From Bog-756 sp035949055 (GTDB taxonomy: Bacteria > Actinomycetota > Acidimicrobiia > Acidimicrobiales > RAAP-2), in NCBI GenBank assembly GCA_035949055.1, contig DASZIO010000032.1:1-35302 (forward strand): DNA of 35,302 nt. The letters run 5' to 3'. Shown piece by piece: positions 25,764 through 33,518 of this stretch; the first letter of the stretch is position 1; every line of letters begins with the position of its first letter. The translations under genes and the position numbers were made by a program. The notes under the pieces were generated by a model that made no database searches, was not told the origin of the DNA, and saw nothing but the letters and a program-made list of their open reading frames with translations.

Positions 25764-27305
25764 CTAGACGGCGGCGCGACCGACGGTCGCGGCTTGCCGG
25801 GGGATGACCGGTGCGTCCCGACCGGTCCCACCGCCACGCTTGCCCGACTTGGTGTCGTCGACCTCGTGGTACTCCTCTTCGACGTTCACCGACCAGATGT
25901 CGTGCTCCGCACCGTGAATGTTCTCCACCGTGAGCATCGCCGTGTACATCGAGTGGTCCTGGTTGTTGTACTTGTGCATGCCGTTTCTACCCACTGGGTG
26001 CACGTTCGACGCATGGTCCTCGAACCAACGGCGGATCACGTCCACATTGTCGCGATAGACGTCGTCGTAGACCGGATAGGCCTTGGGCATCCGAACGACG
26101 TAGCCGGACTCGACGTCGGCCGGGTCCACCAGCCCGATGGCGCCGAGCTCCTCGATGGCGAGGGCCACCAGCTCGTCATCGGGACGCGTCCAGAGCTCGT
26201 CCCCCTCGAAGACGAAGTACTCCATCCCGAGGCAGGTCCGACCGTCCTTGACCATGTACGGCGACCATGACCCGAAGTTCTGGATGCGGCCCACCTTGAC
26301 CTCGGGCGAGTGGATGTAGATCCAGTTATCCGGAAAGCCGCGCTCCTCGGGTACCACCAGGGCGACGGTGAGGAAGTCACGGTAACGGAGGTCCGCCGCC
26401 GCGGTACGTACCTCCTCCGGGACCGGCGGGTCGACGATACGCGCCAGCGAGGTCAAGGGCATGGACGAGATGACGTGTGACACGGGGATCCGCTCCTCAC
26501 CCTGCGCGGAGCGAACGGTCACCGCCACCACGGCGCCGTTCTCCACGTGCAGCCGAGTAGCCGAGGTCCGCATCCGGATCGTGCCCCCCATGCCCACGAC
26601 CTGCTCGGCACAGCGCTCCCACATCATGCCGGGGCCATACTTCGGGTACTGGAACTCCTCGATGAGGCTGGTCACCTGCTTCGATCGGTCACCGCGTCCC
26701 CCCCGCAGCGAGGAGCGGATGGGCTCCCACACCGCGGTCCACAGCGACATGCCCTTGATGCGCTGTGCCCCCCAGTCGGCCGAGATCTCCGAGGCGGAGA
26801 CCGCCCACAGCTTCTCGTTGTAGGTCTTGAAGAAATGGTCGTAGAGGCGCCACCCGTAGTTGGACACGATGTACCCCTCGAGGGTGGTGACGTCCTTGGG
26901 CGGTCGGAGCCGAACCCAGAGGAACGAGAGCCCGCAGCGGAGGGCCTCGATCAGTCCCAGGTTGGTCAACGCGTTTCCCAGTTTGATCGGGTAGTCGTAG
27001 AACTTGCCGTCGTAGAAGATGCGGCTCATCCTCGGGCGGAGGAGGAAGTCCTCGGCTGGCAGGACCTTGTGCCAGAAGGCTTCCACCGGCTGGACCTTGG
27101 TGAAGAAACGGTGGCCTCCGATGTCGAACCGCCACCCGTCCCGCTCCACCGTCCGGCTGATGCCCCCGACCACCGAATCCTCCTCGACGACCACCACCGG
27201 GTCACCGGCCTCGGCCAATTGATGGGCCGCGGTCAACCCGGCCGGGCCGCCGCCGATGACCAACACCGGCCCCCGCTCCCGTGCCGAACCGTGCCTCGTG
27301 ACCAT
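25764..27305 (-). CDS. FAD-dependent oxidoreductase, UDP-galactopyranose-mutase-like
   Basis: A 513-residue flavoprotein with an N-terminal dinucleotide-binding motif (VLVIGGGPAGLTAAHQLAEA) and the VVGGISRT FAD-contact segment. The order of later blocks matches UDP-galactopyranose mutase: FDIGGHRFFTK (mutase GPHIFHT), RIFYDGKFYDYPIK (mutase GKLYNFPI), then TYNEKLWAVSASEISADW and a late IHGAEHDIWSVNVEEEYHE. True mutases are nearer 390 residues, so this is a longer relative whose reaction is unproven. It may interconvert a sugar nucleotide ring form or oxidise/isomerise a glycan precursor. The ATG at 27305 is chosen because the conserved fold begins 12 residues in; upstream in-frame sequence to 27536 looks non-protein-like. 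It is upstream of the flippase by 54 bases. Confidence 0.82.
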   Translation of the reverse strand: MVTRHGSARERGPVLVIGGGPAGLTAAHQLAEAGDPVVVVEEDSVVGGISRTVERDGWRFDIGGHRFFTKVQPVEAFWHKVLPAEDFLLRPRMSRIFYDGKFYDYPIKLGNALTNLGLIEALRCGLSFLWVRLRPPKDVTTLEGYIVSNYGWRLYDHFFKTYNEKLWAVSASEISADWGAQRIKGMSLWTAVWEPIRSSLRGGRGDRSKQVTSLIEEFQYPKYGPGMMWERCAEQVVGMGGTIRMRTSATRLHVENGAVVAVTVRSAQGEERIPVSHVISSMPLTSLARIVDPPVPEEVRTAAADLRYRDFLTVALVVPEERGFPDNWIYIHSPEVKVGRIQNFGSWSPYMVKDGRTCLGMEYFVFEGDELWTRPDDELVALAIEELGAIGLVDPADVESGYVVRMPKAYPVYDDVYRDNVDVIRRWFEDHASNVHPVGRNGMHKYNNQDHSMYTAMLTVENIHGAEHDIWSVNVEEEYHEVDDTKSGKRGGGTGRDAPVIPRQAATVGRAAV

Positions 27306-27379
27306 GTACCCGCCCTTCGCCCTCCCTGTCGCTACTGCCACTGGCTGTCGTCCGTTCTGTCGTGTCGGTGGTTGGTCCG

Positions 27380-27409
27380 GTTGCCGGCCCGGTGATGGAG
27401 GCCGGCAAC
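27380..27409 (-). promoter_or_regulatory. Perfect 10-bp inverted repeat ahead of the flavoprotein gene
   Basis: GTTGCCGGCC (27380-27389) and GGCCGGCAAC (27400-27409) are exact complements with a 10-base spacer. It lies about 75 bases upstream of the ATG at 27305, either in the 5' leader or the promoter. The spacing of about 20 bases centre to centre suits a dimeric regulator operator; as RNA it would be a leader hairpin. Confidence 0.5.
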
Positions 27410-27595
27410 GGCGCTCACCCCGGGTCGCCTGAGCTGGGCACGAGGGCGTCCTGGCCGCGATGGGAGCCGGCCTGGGGCACTCGGGCAACGCCGTGCATGA
27501 GCGTTTGTGGCGATCGACCCACCTCCCACAGGCCAAGGAGCACCGTACCCTTGGCAGCGGGGACGTCTCGGGACCCCTTCCGACGCCAGGCTAGT

Positions 27596-27622
27596 GGGTT
27601 CCCCCTGCCGATCGGGGAACCC
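27596..27622 (-). terminator. Candidate terminator hairpin after the PIG-V-like gene
   Basis: GGGTTCCCC (27596-27604) pairs perfectly with GGGGAACCC (27614-27622), loop of nine. It lies 57 bases past the stop of the mannosyltransferase gene on the minus strand. There is no T run after the minus-strand stem (ACTAGCC follows), as is common in high-GC actinobacteria, so termination is inferred from position. Confidence 0.5.
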
Positions 27623-27679
27623 TCCGGTCGGGTCTCACCCAGCCTCGGGGCCGGACGGGCGAACGGGTGGGCGACCTGG

Positions 27680-28912
27680 TCACGGGACCACCATGCCAAG
27701 GAAGGCCAACATGGCGTAGCCCACCATGGCCAGGGCGGACAGCGCGAGGACCACGAGCTCAACAGAGCGGCGGCCGGTGAAGGTCGACGCCGCCACTACC
27801 AAGGGGAAGGCCCCCAGGGCGTACCGCTCGAAGGAGTCGAGGTTGGCGCTGGCCAGGGCGACCACCAGCACGGCGGTGGCAAAGGCGCCATAGCAGAGGG
27901 GCAGGCGCCTGAAGGCCACCACCACCAACACCACGCTCAGGACCACCCAGGGGATGTGGGCCGCGCTCCCCAGATGATGGCCGTGGGCCAGCGAGAGGAG
28001 GTTGTGCCACATGGCGGGAAGCGGCAGTGTCACGCCTCCCCGGTGCCCCGTCTGTTGTTGGAGCCGGAACGGCAGCCACGGATCGCCGAACTGGAGGCCG
28101 ACCCAGGTCAGGTACGACCCTGTCCCAATCACCGGCCCGATGAGCGCCGCGGCGCGGGCGGTCCATCCGGCCGGTGTCGTCACCGTCCCCCGCTGGCGCC
28201 AGACCTCCACTGCAGCCGGCACCACCAGCAGGATGCCGACCGGACGGACCAGGCCGCCGGCCAGGCCGGCCAACGCCGTCCACCACCAGTGCCCGGACCG
28301 GGCGCCGTACAGCGCGGCCACCGAACAGAGCAGGAGTGGCCCGTCGGCGTACCCGAGGACCAACGAGTAGGCCGCCGGGGCCAGCGCCAGCAGCCATACC
28401 GAACGACGGGCCAGGGCCGGTCCCAGCTGCTCACCCAGGTCACGGCGCACCAGCATCACCAGCAGGGCCATGGCGGCCAACGAGCAGAGGTTGGACAGGA
28501 CGACCAGGGCCGGGCCCGGGGCCACACCGGGCAACCAGGCCAGTGCCCGCCCGGCCATGGGAAACGCCGGGAAGAAACGGACCGATTGCAACCCCGTGGC
28601 GGCATACCCATGGGCGGCGATCGACTGGTACCACCCACCATCCCAGGTCAGAAGGCCCTGTTGCACATGGAGGCGGGCCCCGGGGTTGCCGGGACGCACC
28701 GTGCCGACGATCCCGTGGGCGATGGCCAGGGTGGCCACCACCAGGACCCGGGCCAGGATCCAGGCGGGCAGCGACTCCACCACCGCCTGCCCGAAGGCCC
28801 GTGCGGACGACCGGGCGTCTTCGGGTCCACCTGGCCGGGGTCGGTCGGCGGCGGGGGCCGCGCCGGCGGGAGGCAACTGGGCGCCGGCGACGCGGTGTGC
28901 GATGGCGACCAC
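27680..28912 (-). CDS. PIG-V-like (GT76) membrane mannosyltransferase
   Basis: A GT-C type integral-membrane glycosyltransferase of 410 residues, expected to use a polyprenyl-phosphate sugar (mannose in the eukaryotic PIG-V family) at the outer face. The luminal/extracytoplasmic first loop WDGGWYQSIAAHGY and the following VRFFPAFPMAGRAL match the PIG-V pattern (WD..WY..IA..GY ... FFP.YP). A mid-protein LVLGYADGPLLLCSVAALYG is also typical. Around nine or ten hydrophobic segments can be seen. The GTG start lies three bases after the stop of the GT39-like gene, so the two are co-transcribed. Acceptor and exact sugar unknown. The first 40 residues are Ala/Pro-rich and variable. Confidence 0.78.
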   Translation of the reverse strand: MVAIAHRVAGAQLPPAGAAPAADRPRPGGPEDARSSARAFGQAVVESLPAWILARVLVVATLAIAHGIVGTVRPGNPGARLHVQQGLLTWDGGWYQSIAAHGYAATGLQSVRFFPAFPMAGRALAWLPGVAPGPALVVLSNLCSLAAMALLVMLVRRDLGEQLGPALARRSVWLLALAPAAYSLVLGYADGPLLLCSVAALYGARSGHWWWTALAGLAGGLVRPVGILLVVPAAVEVWRQRGTVTTPAGWTARAAALIGPVIGTGSYLTWVGLQFGDPWLPFRLQQQTGHRGGVTLPLPAMWHNLLSLAHGHHLGSAAHIPWVVLSVVLVVVAFRRLPLCYGAFATAVLVVALASANLDSFERYALGAFPLVVAASTFTGRRSVELVVLALSALAMVGYAMLAFLGMVVP

Positions 28913-28915
28913 CCG

Positions 28916-30676
28916 TCAGGGCGTGGTCGGCGTGAAACGCACCAGCCACATGGGTTGATAGAAGTCATCGGGGTTGCCTGCCACGGGCTGGACGGCCCGG
29001 AAGCGGGGGTCCCCTTGCAGGGTCTGCACGATGCCCTCGCACTTGGTACCCAGCGTCTGATAACCGGGCGCCCACACCAGGTAGATCTGGCGCTTCGACG
29101 CGGCCATCGATTCGAGCCGCTCGGAGAACGCCACCGAGGAACCGGCCTTGGACGCGGCCGCATAGTCGACCCAGTCGACGAAGACGGGCCCTGTGCCGCG
29201 GGGGAACGTCGTCTGCTGATAGCGACCGTTCGGGAGGAGGCGGTTCACCGCCGGGCCCAGCTGGTCGGGGCAGTAGGCCACGATGTCGCCCGGCTTGGCG
29301 GTGGCGGCGATGGCCGCGGCCACCTGGCCGGCCTGGGTGCGGTTGGTGGTCACGTTGGAGATCGAGCTGGCCAGGCCGGCCACCACCGCCAGGGCGAGGA
29401 TGGCCACGCGTATCCGCCGGTCGCGGAAGGTGATCAAGCCGAGCGACACCAACAGGATGAGGGGAATGAACACGACCGACGCATACCGGGCGTCGAAGGC
29501 GCTGTTGGTGATGAACCCCCCTGCGATGGCGGCGGCCAGGGTGCCCACCACGGTGATGGCCAGGGGCCGGCCCCACGGCCGGGTGCGGATGTCGAGGTCG
29601 ATGTGGAAACGGTCGGTGGCCGCACCGAACACGCCGAGCCCCGCCAGCGCGAAAAAGATGAGTGCCAGCGCGCGGCCGCCGTTGGTTCCTCCCCCGGCGA
29701 ACGACGCCACCGCGTTGACCATGGCCGCGAAGTTGGCCGGGGTGGCCCACGGGGTCCCGGTGTGGTGGGACTGGTAGAAGAAGGTGGGGAGCCAGGGAAC
29801 AAAGGTGAGGCAGCCGATCAGCGACGCCGCCAGCGAGGCCCGCGCCCCGGGCCGCAACTGAGGCTGCCCGCGCCAGGTCTTCCACGCCAGCCACAGCACC
29901 ACCGTGCCGATGAGATAGATGGACCAGTAGTGCGAGTAGAGGAGCAGCGCGGTCACCGCGGCCACGGCGACGAGATTGCCGGCACGGGGGCGGCGCAGGG
30001 CGCGGTCGAGAGCCAGGTAACCGAGGACGGTGAGGAGGATCACGAGCGAGTACATGCGGGTTTCGGTGGAATAGCGGATGGCGAACGGCGAGGTCGCCAC
30101 CAGCAACGAGGCCGCCCAGGCAACGGTCCGGCCGGCGAGCCGCTTCCCGGCCAGCCATGCGAGCGGCACGGTGACCACGCCCATCACCCCGGACAGCGAC
30201 CGCACGGCGACGTCCGACGTCCCGAACCACCCGGTCCAGAAGTGCAGCAGCAGGTAGTAGAGGGGCGGCGCGCCGTCCCGGCGCAGGAACGACGGAAGCA
30301 GGTGGAGCGGCTCACGCGCGATGTTGACGGTCAGGGCCTCGTCGAGCCACAGGTCGGATGTGGTCCAGAAGCGCAGCGCCATCGTGCCGGCCAGGATGGC
30401 CACGGCCAGAACGGTGAGCACCCTCGTCGTCCGCCGGCTGAATGGTCTGCCTTCCGCGTCGGCGGCGGGCTCGGGTGCCGCGCTTCCCGCCCCGCCCTCT
30501 CCGGACAGTCCGGGCTGTGCCCCATCATCGGGCTGCGCGCCGTCCCCGGGCTCCAGACGTGGCGGCACCGCGGTGGCGGGCTCGGCGCCGGCGCCCGACC
30601 CAGCCGGGGCGGCGGGCCCGATGGCCGGCTCGACGACCGAGGCAGACCCGGGCGGTGCTGCGTCCATGGGAGGCAT
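28916..30676 (-). CDS. GT39-like (ArnT/RgtA-type) membrane glycosyltransferase
   Basis: A GT-C enzyme of about 586 residues. After a disordered Pro/Ala/Gly-rich stretch of about 80 residues, the first helix leads into SDLWLDEALTVNIAREPL, where the Asp-Glu pair is the usual catalytic/metal-binding site of GT39/GT83 enzymes, and then APPLYYLLLHFW, the common PPLYY block. YSTETRMYSLVILLTVLGYL is another family segment (RMY). A soluble extracytoplasmic C-terminal domain follows about ten helices (Cys in VAYCPDQLG and TKCEGIV might form a disulphide). The start is unclear: ATG 30676, ATG 30667 or TTG 30688, none with a clear Shine-Dalgarno. Donor is probably a polyprenyl-phosphate sugar; acceptor unknown. 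Confidence 0.8.
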   Translation of the reverse strand: MPPMDAAPPGSASVVEPAIGPAAPAGSGAGAEPATAVPPRLEPGDGAQPDDGAQPGLSGEGGAGSAAPEPAADAEGRPFSRRTTRVLTVLAVAILAGTMALRFWTTSDLWLDEALTVNIAREPLHLLPSFLRRDGAPPLYYLLLHFWTGWFGTSDVAVRSLSGVMGVVTVPLAWLAGKRLAGRTVAWAASLLVATSPFAIRYSTETRMYSLVILLTVLGYLALDRALRRPRAGNLVAVAAVTALLLYSHYWSIYLIGTVVLWLAWKTWRGQPQLRPGARASLAASLIGCLTFVPWLPTFFYQSHHTGTPWATPANFAAMVNAVASFAGGGTNGGRALALIFFALAGLGVFGAATDRFHIDLDIRTRPWGRPLAITVVGTLAAAIAGGFITNSAFDARYASVVFIPLILLVSLGLITFRDRRIRVAILALAVVAGLASSISNVTTNRTQAGQVAAAIAATAKPGDIVAYCPDQLGPAVNRLLPNGRYQQTTFPRGTGPVFVDWVDYAAASKAGSSVAFSERLESMAASKRQIYLVWAPGYQTLGTKCEGIVQTLQGDPRFRAVQPVAGNPDDFYQPMWLVRFTPTTP

Positions 30677-30836
30677 GGTAACCAGCAACGGAAGCCGGGT
30701 GGCGGCTCTCGATACCCCTTGGATCCCGCCACTACTTGGCGGTAACGTGCCCCCACGACCAATCGCGTCTGTGGCAGAGTCACTGTCCTGAAGCGACGAG
30801 CGTCATTGTTGGGCAGGGGGAAAGGCCAGGGGGATC
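30677..30836. other. Divergent spacer between the GT39-like gene and the ABC importer
   Basis: About 160 bases containing the promoters for both directions. A small inverted repeat CCGCC (30726-30730) / GGCGG (30738-30742) with loop ACTACTT is visible, a possible operator. AGGGGG at 30828-30833 is the Shine-Dalgarno of the SBP gene. I could not assign -10/-35 hexamers with confidence. Confidence 0.4.
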
Positions 30837-32528
30837 GTGGTGACATCGGGTAACGAAATCAGTCGTCGGAGCTTCCTGTCCCGCAGCGCTCTGGCCGGGG
30901 GCGTCGTGGCCCTCGGTGCGGGCGCTCCGAGTCTGCTGGCCGGGTGTTCATCCAGCGCCGGTTCGCCGACGACGACGGCGGCGGGGTCGAAGCCGGGGGT
31001 GGGTACCGGAACCCCCAAGCGAGGCGGGACGCTCACCGTCGGGACCATCGCCGACATCGACGGGTTCTACCCCCCGAACAATCACTGGGACACCAACGGC
31101 TTCCTGTATGCGAACGCGATCTACGACCCCCTGATGGCGGTGGCCGCCGATGGCAGCATCCAGCCCTACCTGGCCCAGTCGATGACCCCCAATTCGACCT
31201 TTGACACCTGGACGATGACCCTCCGGCCGAACATCAAGTTCAACGACGGTTCGGCCCTGACCTCGGCGGTGGTGGCGTCGAACTACAACGCGCTCAAGAA
31301 GTCTGCGCTGACCGGGGTGGCCCTGGCTCAGATCTCCGCGGTCGACACCCCCGACGCCATGACCGTCGTCTACCACCTGACCGGCCCAAACCCGACCTTC
31401 CCCTCCGGCCTCACCACCCAGGTCGGCTACGTCGTGGGTCAGGCCATGATCGACCAGGCCAACGCAGGGGGATCGGGAGTCTTGACGCCCGTAGGAACCG
31501 GGCCCTTCATCTACTCCCAGTGGCAGCAAAACAGCTTCTTCACGGCCACCCGGAACCCCAATTACTGGCGCAGCGGCCTCCCCTACCTGGACACAATCAC
31601 ATTCAAGCCCATACCGGACAGCACCCAGCGCGAGTCCACGCTGCGGACGGGCGGGGTCGACATGATCGAGTCCGCCACCCCCGCCACCATCACCAACTTC
31701 GAGGGTTCCGGGGGTTCCGGGTTCCAGCTGGTCGACAGCCGCACTGGTGTCATCGGCCAGCCAACCTTCACCTACATCATGTTGAACACGCTGGTGCCAC
31801 CGACCAGCGACCTGTCCATCCGCCAGGCCCTGGCCAAGGCCATGAACCAGGAGGAAGTGCAGAAGATCATCGGTGGGCCGCCTCAGCAGCCGGCTACCGG
31901 GATCTTCCTGCCCAGCTCGCCCTACTACAGCAAGACGGCCTACCCCTCCTACGACCCGAGCGGGGCCACCGCCCTGGTCAACCAGTACAAGGCCAAGCAC
32001 GGCACACCGACCCTCCAGCTCATGACCATTCCCGATCCCATCGCCATCAAGGAAGTGCAGGCGGTCCAGCAGATGTGGCAGCAGGTGGGATTCAACGTGA
32101 CCATCAACGAGGTCGAGCAGGCCACCATCATCAACGACTTCATCGTGGGCAAGTTCCAGGCGGTGACCTCGTACCAATTCGGAGCGGTCAACCCCGACCT
32201 CAACTACGTCTGGTGGAGCACGACCACCATCTCACCCATCGGGAGCATCGGGCTCAACTTCACCCGGCTCGACGACCCGACCCTCGAGACGGCCATGCTC
32301 CAGGGACGCCACACCACCGACGAGGCCACCCGGGTGGCCGCCTACCGGACGGTCAACGAGCAACTCGGCCTCCAGCTCCCCTACCTCTGGATCGAGCAGT
32401 TCTTCTTCTCCGAGGTGGCGGCGCAGCGGGTCCAGAACTTCAACAACCCGACCCTGCCCGACGGCAAGCCAGGGCTCGGCTTCAACGAAGGCATCTTCTT
32501 CCCGACCCAGGTCTGGCTGAACGGCTAG
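30837..32528 (+). CDS. Peptide/nickel-type ABC transporter substrate-binding lipoprotein (Tat-exported)
   Basis: A family-5 solute-binding protein (about 563 residues) that captures ligand outside the membrane for the permeases encoded next. The N-terminus has a twin-arginine motif SRRSFLS (residues 9-15), a hydrophobic stretch, and a lipobox LLAG followed by Cys37, so it should be Tat-exported and lipid-anchored. A Ser/Gly/Thr linker precedes the mature start GGTLTVGTIADIDGFYP. Typical blocks are DTWTMTLRPNIKFNDGSALT and LSIRQALAKAMNQEEVQKII. Start is GTG 30837 or, better spaced from AGGGGG (30828-30833), GTG 30840. The 5' neighbour is divergent. Ligand (oligopeptide or other small solute) unknown. 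Confidence 0.92.
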   Translation: MVTSGNEISRRSFLSRSALAGGVVALGAGAPSLLAGCSSSAGSPTTTAAGSKPGVGTGTPKRGGTLTVGTIADIDGFYPPNNHWDTNGFLYANAIYDPLMAVAADGSIQPYLAQSMTPNSTFDTWTMTLRPNIKFNDGSALTSAVVASNYNALKKSALTGVALAQISAVDTPDAMTVVYHLTGPNPTFPSGLTTQVGYVVGQAMIDQANAGGSGVLTPVGTGPFIYSQWQQNSFFTATRNPNYWRSGLPYLDTITFKPIPDSTQRESTLRTGGVDMIESATPATITNFEGSGGSGFQLVDSRTGVIGQPTFTYIMLNTLVPPTSDLSIRQALAKAMNQEEVQKIIGGPPQQPATGIFLPSSPYYSKTAYPSYDPSGATALVNQYKAKHGTPTLQLMTIPDPIAIKEVQAVQQMWQQVGFNVTINEVEQATIINDFIVGKFQAVTSYQFGAVNPDLNYVWWSTTTISPIGSIGLNFTRLDDPTLETAMLQGRHTTDEATRVAAYRTVNEQLGLQLPYLWIEQFFFSEVAAQRVQNFNNPTLPDGKPGLGFNEGIFFPTQVWLNG

Positions 32529-32570
32529 TCGGGCAGTGTCCGGTCATCAGCGCCAGGCCCCGACTCGAAC

Positions 32571-33515
32571 ATGATCAAGTACTTCATCCGCCGACTGCTC
32601 CAGCTGGTGGTGGTGGCGTTCATCATCTCGGTGCTGGTCTTCCTGCTGGTCCACCTGTTGCCCGGGGACCCATCGGTCATCATCCTCGGGCCCAACGACA
32701 CTGCCCACAACCGGGCCGTGCTCTTCCAGCAGCTGGGCCTCAACAAGCCGCTCGTCCAGCAGTACTTCACGTGGCTGACGGCGGTGTTCCACGGCAACCT
32801 CGGGCAGTCGTACCTCAACCATGAGTCGGTCCGTCACATCATCTCCACCGGATGGCCGATCGACCTCGAGCTCATCATCATCTCGCAAGTCATCGCGTTC
32901 GGTGTGGCCATCCCGCTGGCCCTGGTCACCGCGCGGCGGCCCAACCAGCCCTTCGACAACGTGGCCACCACCGGCACCTTCGGGATGCTGGCCCTGCCAC
33001 CCTTCGTCATCGCACCCATCCTGGTCGCCGTCTTCGCCGTCGGGCTCCATTGGTTCCCCGCCACCGGGTACGTGCCGTTCTCCCAGGAGCCGGGAACCAA
33101 CCTGCACGACATGATCCTGCCCTCGCTGGCGATCACGGCCGGATCGATCGCCGTCTACTACCGCCTGTTCCGGTCGGACCTCATCAGCACCCTGCAGGAA
33201 GACTTCATCACCATGGCCCGCTCCAAGGGCATGTCCTCACGGCGGATCATGTGGCGCCACGCCTTCCGGCCGTCGTCGTTCTCTCTGCTGGCCGCAGCCG
33301 GCGTGAACATCGGTGCGCTCATCGCCGGGACCTTCATCGTCGAGTACCTGTTCGCCCTCAACGGGCTGGGCTTTTCCCTGGTGGCGGCCGTCAACCAGCG
33401 CGACTACCTGGTCGTCCAAGGCATCACTCTGGTGGTGGCCATCGTCTACGTGGTACTGCAATTCATCATCGACTTCGTGTTCACCCTGGTCGATCCCCGG
33501 GTGACCAGGGGGTGA
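32571..33515 (+). CDS. ABC transporter permease, DppB/OppB type
   Basis: The first inner-membrane permease of a peptide-type importer, 314 residues. It begins YFIRRLLQLVVVAFIISVLV, the usual first helix with the RRL signature, followed by the periplasmic LPGDPSVIILGP segment. The cytoplasmic EAA loop that docks the ATPase is at TMARSKGMSSRRIMWRHAF. About six hydrophobic segments are seen, as normal. It lies 42 bases after the SBP stop. The ATG lacks a strong Shine-Dalgarno. Confidence 0.94.
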   Translation: MIKYFIRRLLQLVVVAFIISVLVFLLVHLLPGDPSVIILGPNDTAHNRAVLFQQLGLNKPLVQQYFTWLTAVFHGNLGQSYLNHESVRHIISTGWPIDLELIIISQVIAFGVAIPLALVTARRPNQPFDNVATTGTFGMLALPPFVIAPILVAVFAVGLHWFPATGYVPFSQEPGTNLHDMILPSLAITAGSIAVYYRLFRSDLISTLQEDFITMARSKGMSSRRIMWRHAFRPSSFSLLAAAGVNIGALIAGTFIVEYLFALNGLGFSLVAAVNQRDYLVVQGITLVVAIVYVVLQFIIDFVFTLVDPRVTRG

Positions 33516-33518
33516 TCC

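Larger units (their letters stand above)
27306..27679. other. Non-coding spacer (374 bases) upstream of the flavoprotein gene
   Basis: I find no credible gene here on either strand; the open frames are continuations of flanking-gene shadows. It contains two inverted repeats, listed separately: 27380-27409 near the flavoprotein start and 27596-27622 after the mannosyltransferase stop. A promoter for the flavoprotein gene is expected between them on the minus strand, but no hexamers stood out. Confidence 0.6.

Noticed and set aside
27306..27536. N-terminal extension of the flavoprotein
   Set aside because: Seventy-seven extra residues rich in Arg, Pro and Cys, not protein-like, crossing a 10-bp inverted repeat; the FAD motif begins normally from ATG 27305.
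27362..30745. 1,127-codon open frame on the plus strand across two glycosyltransferase genes
   Set aside because: It is antisense to two clear GT-C membrane genes, and its product is Gly/His/Gln/Arg-rich with no recognisable domain.
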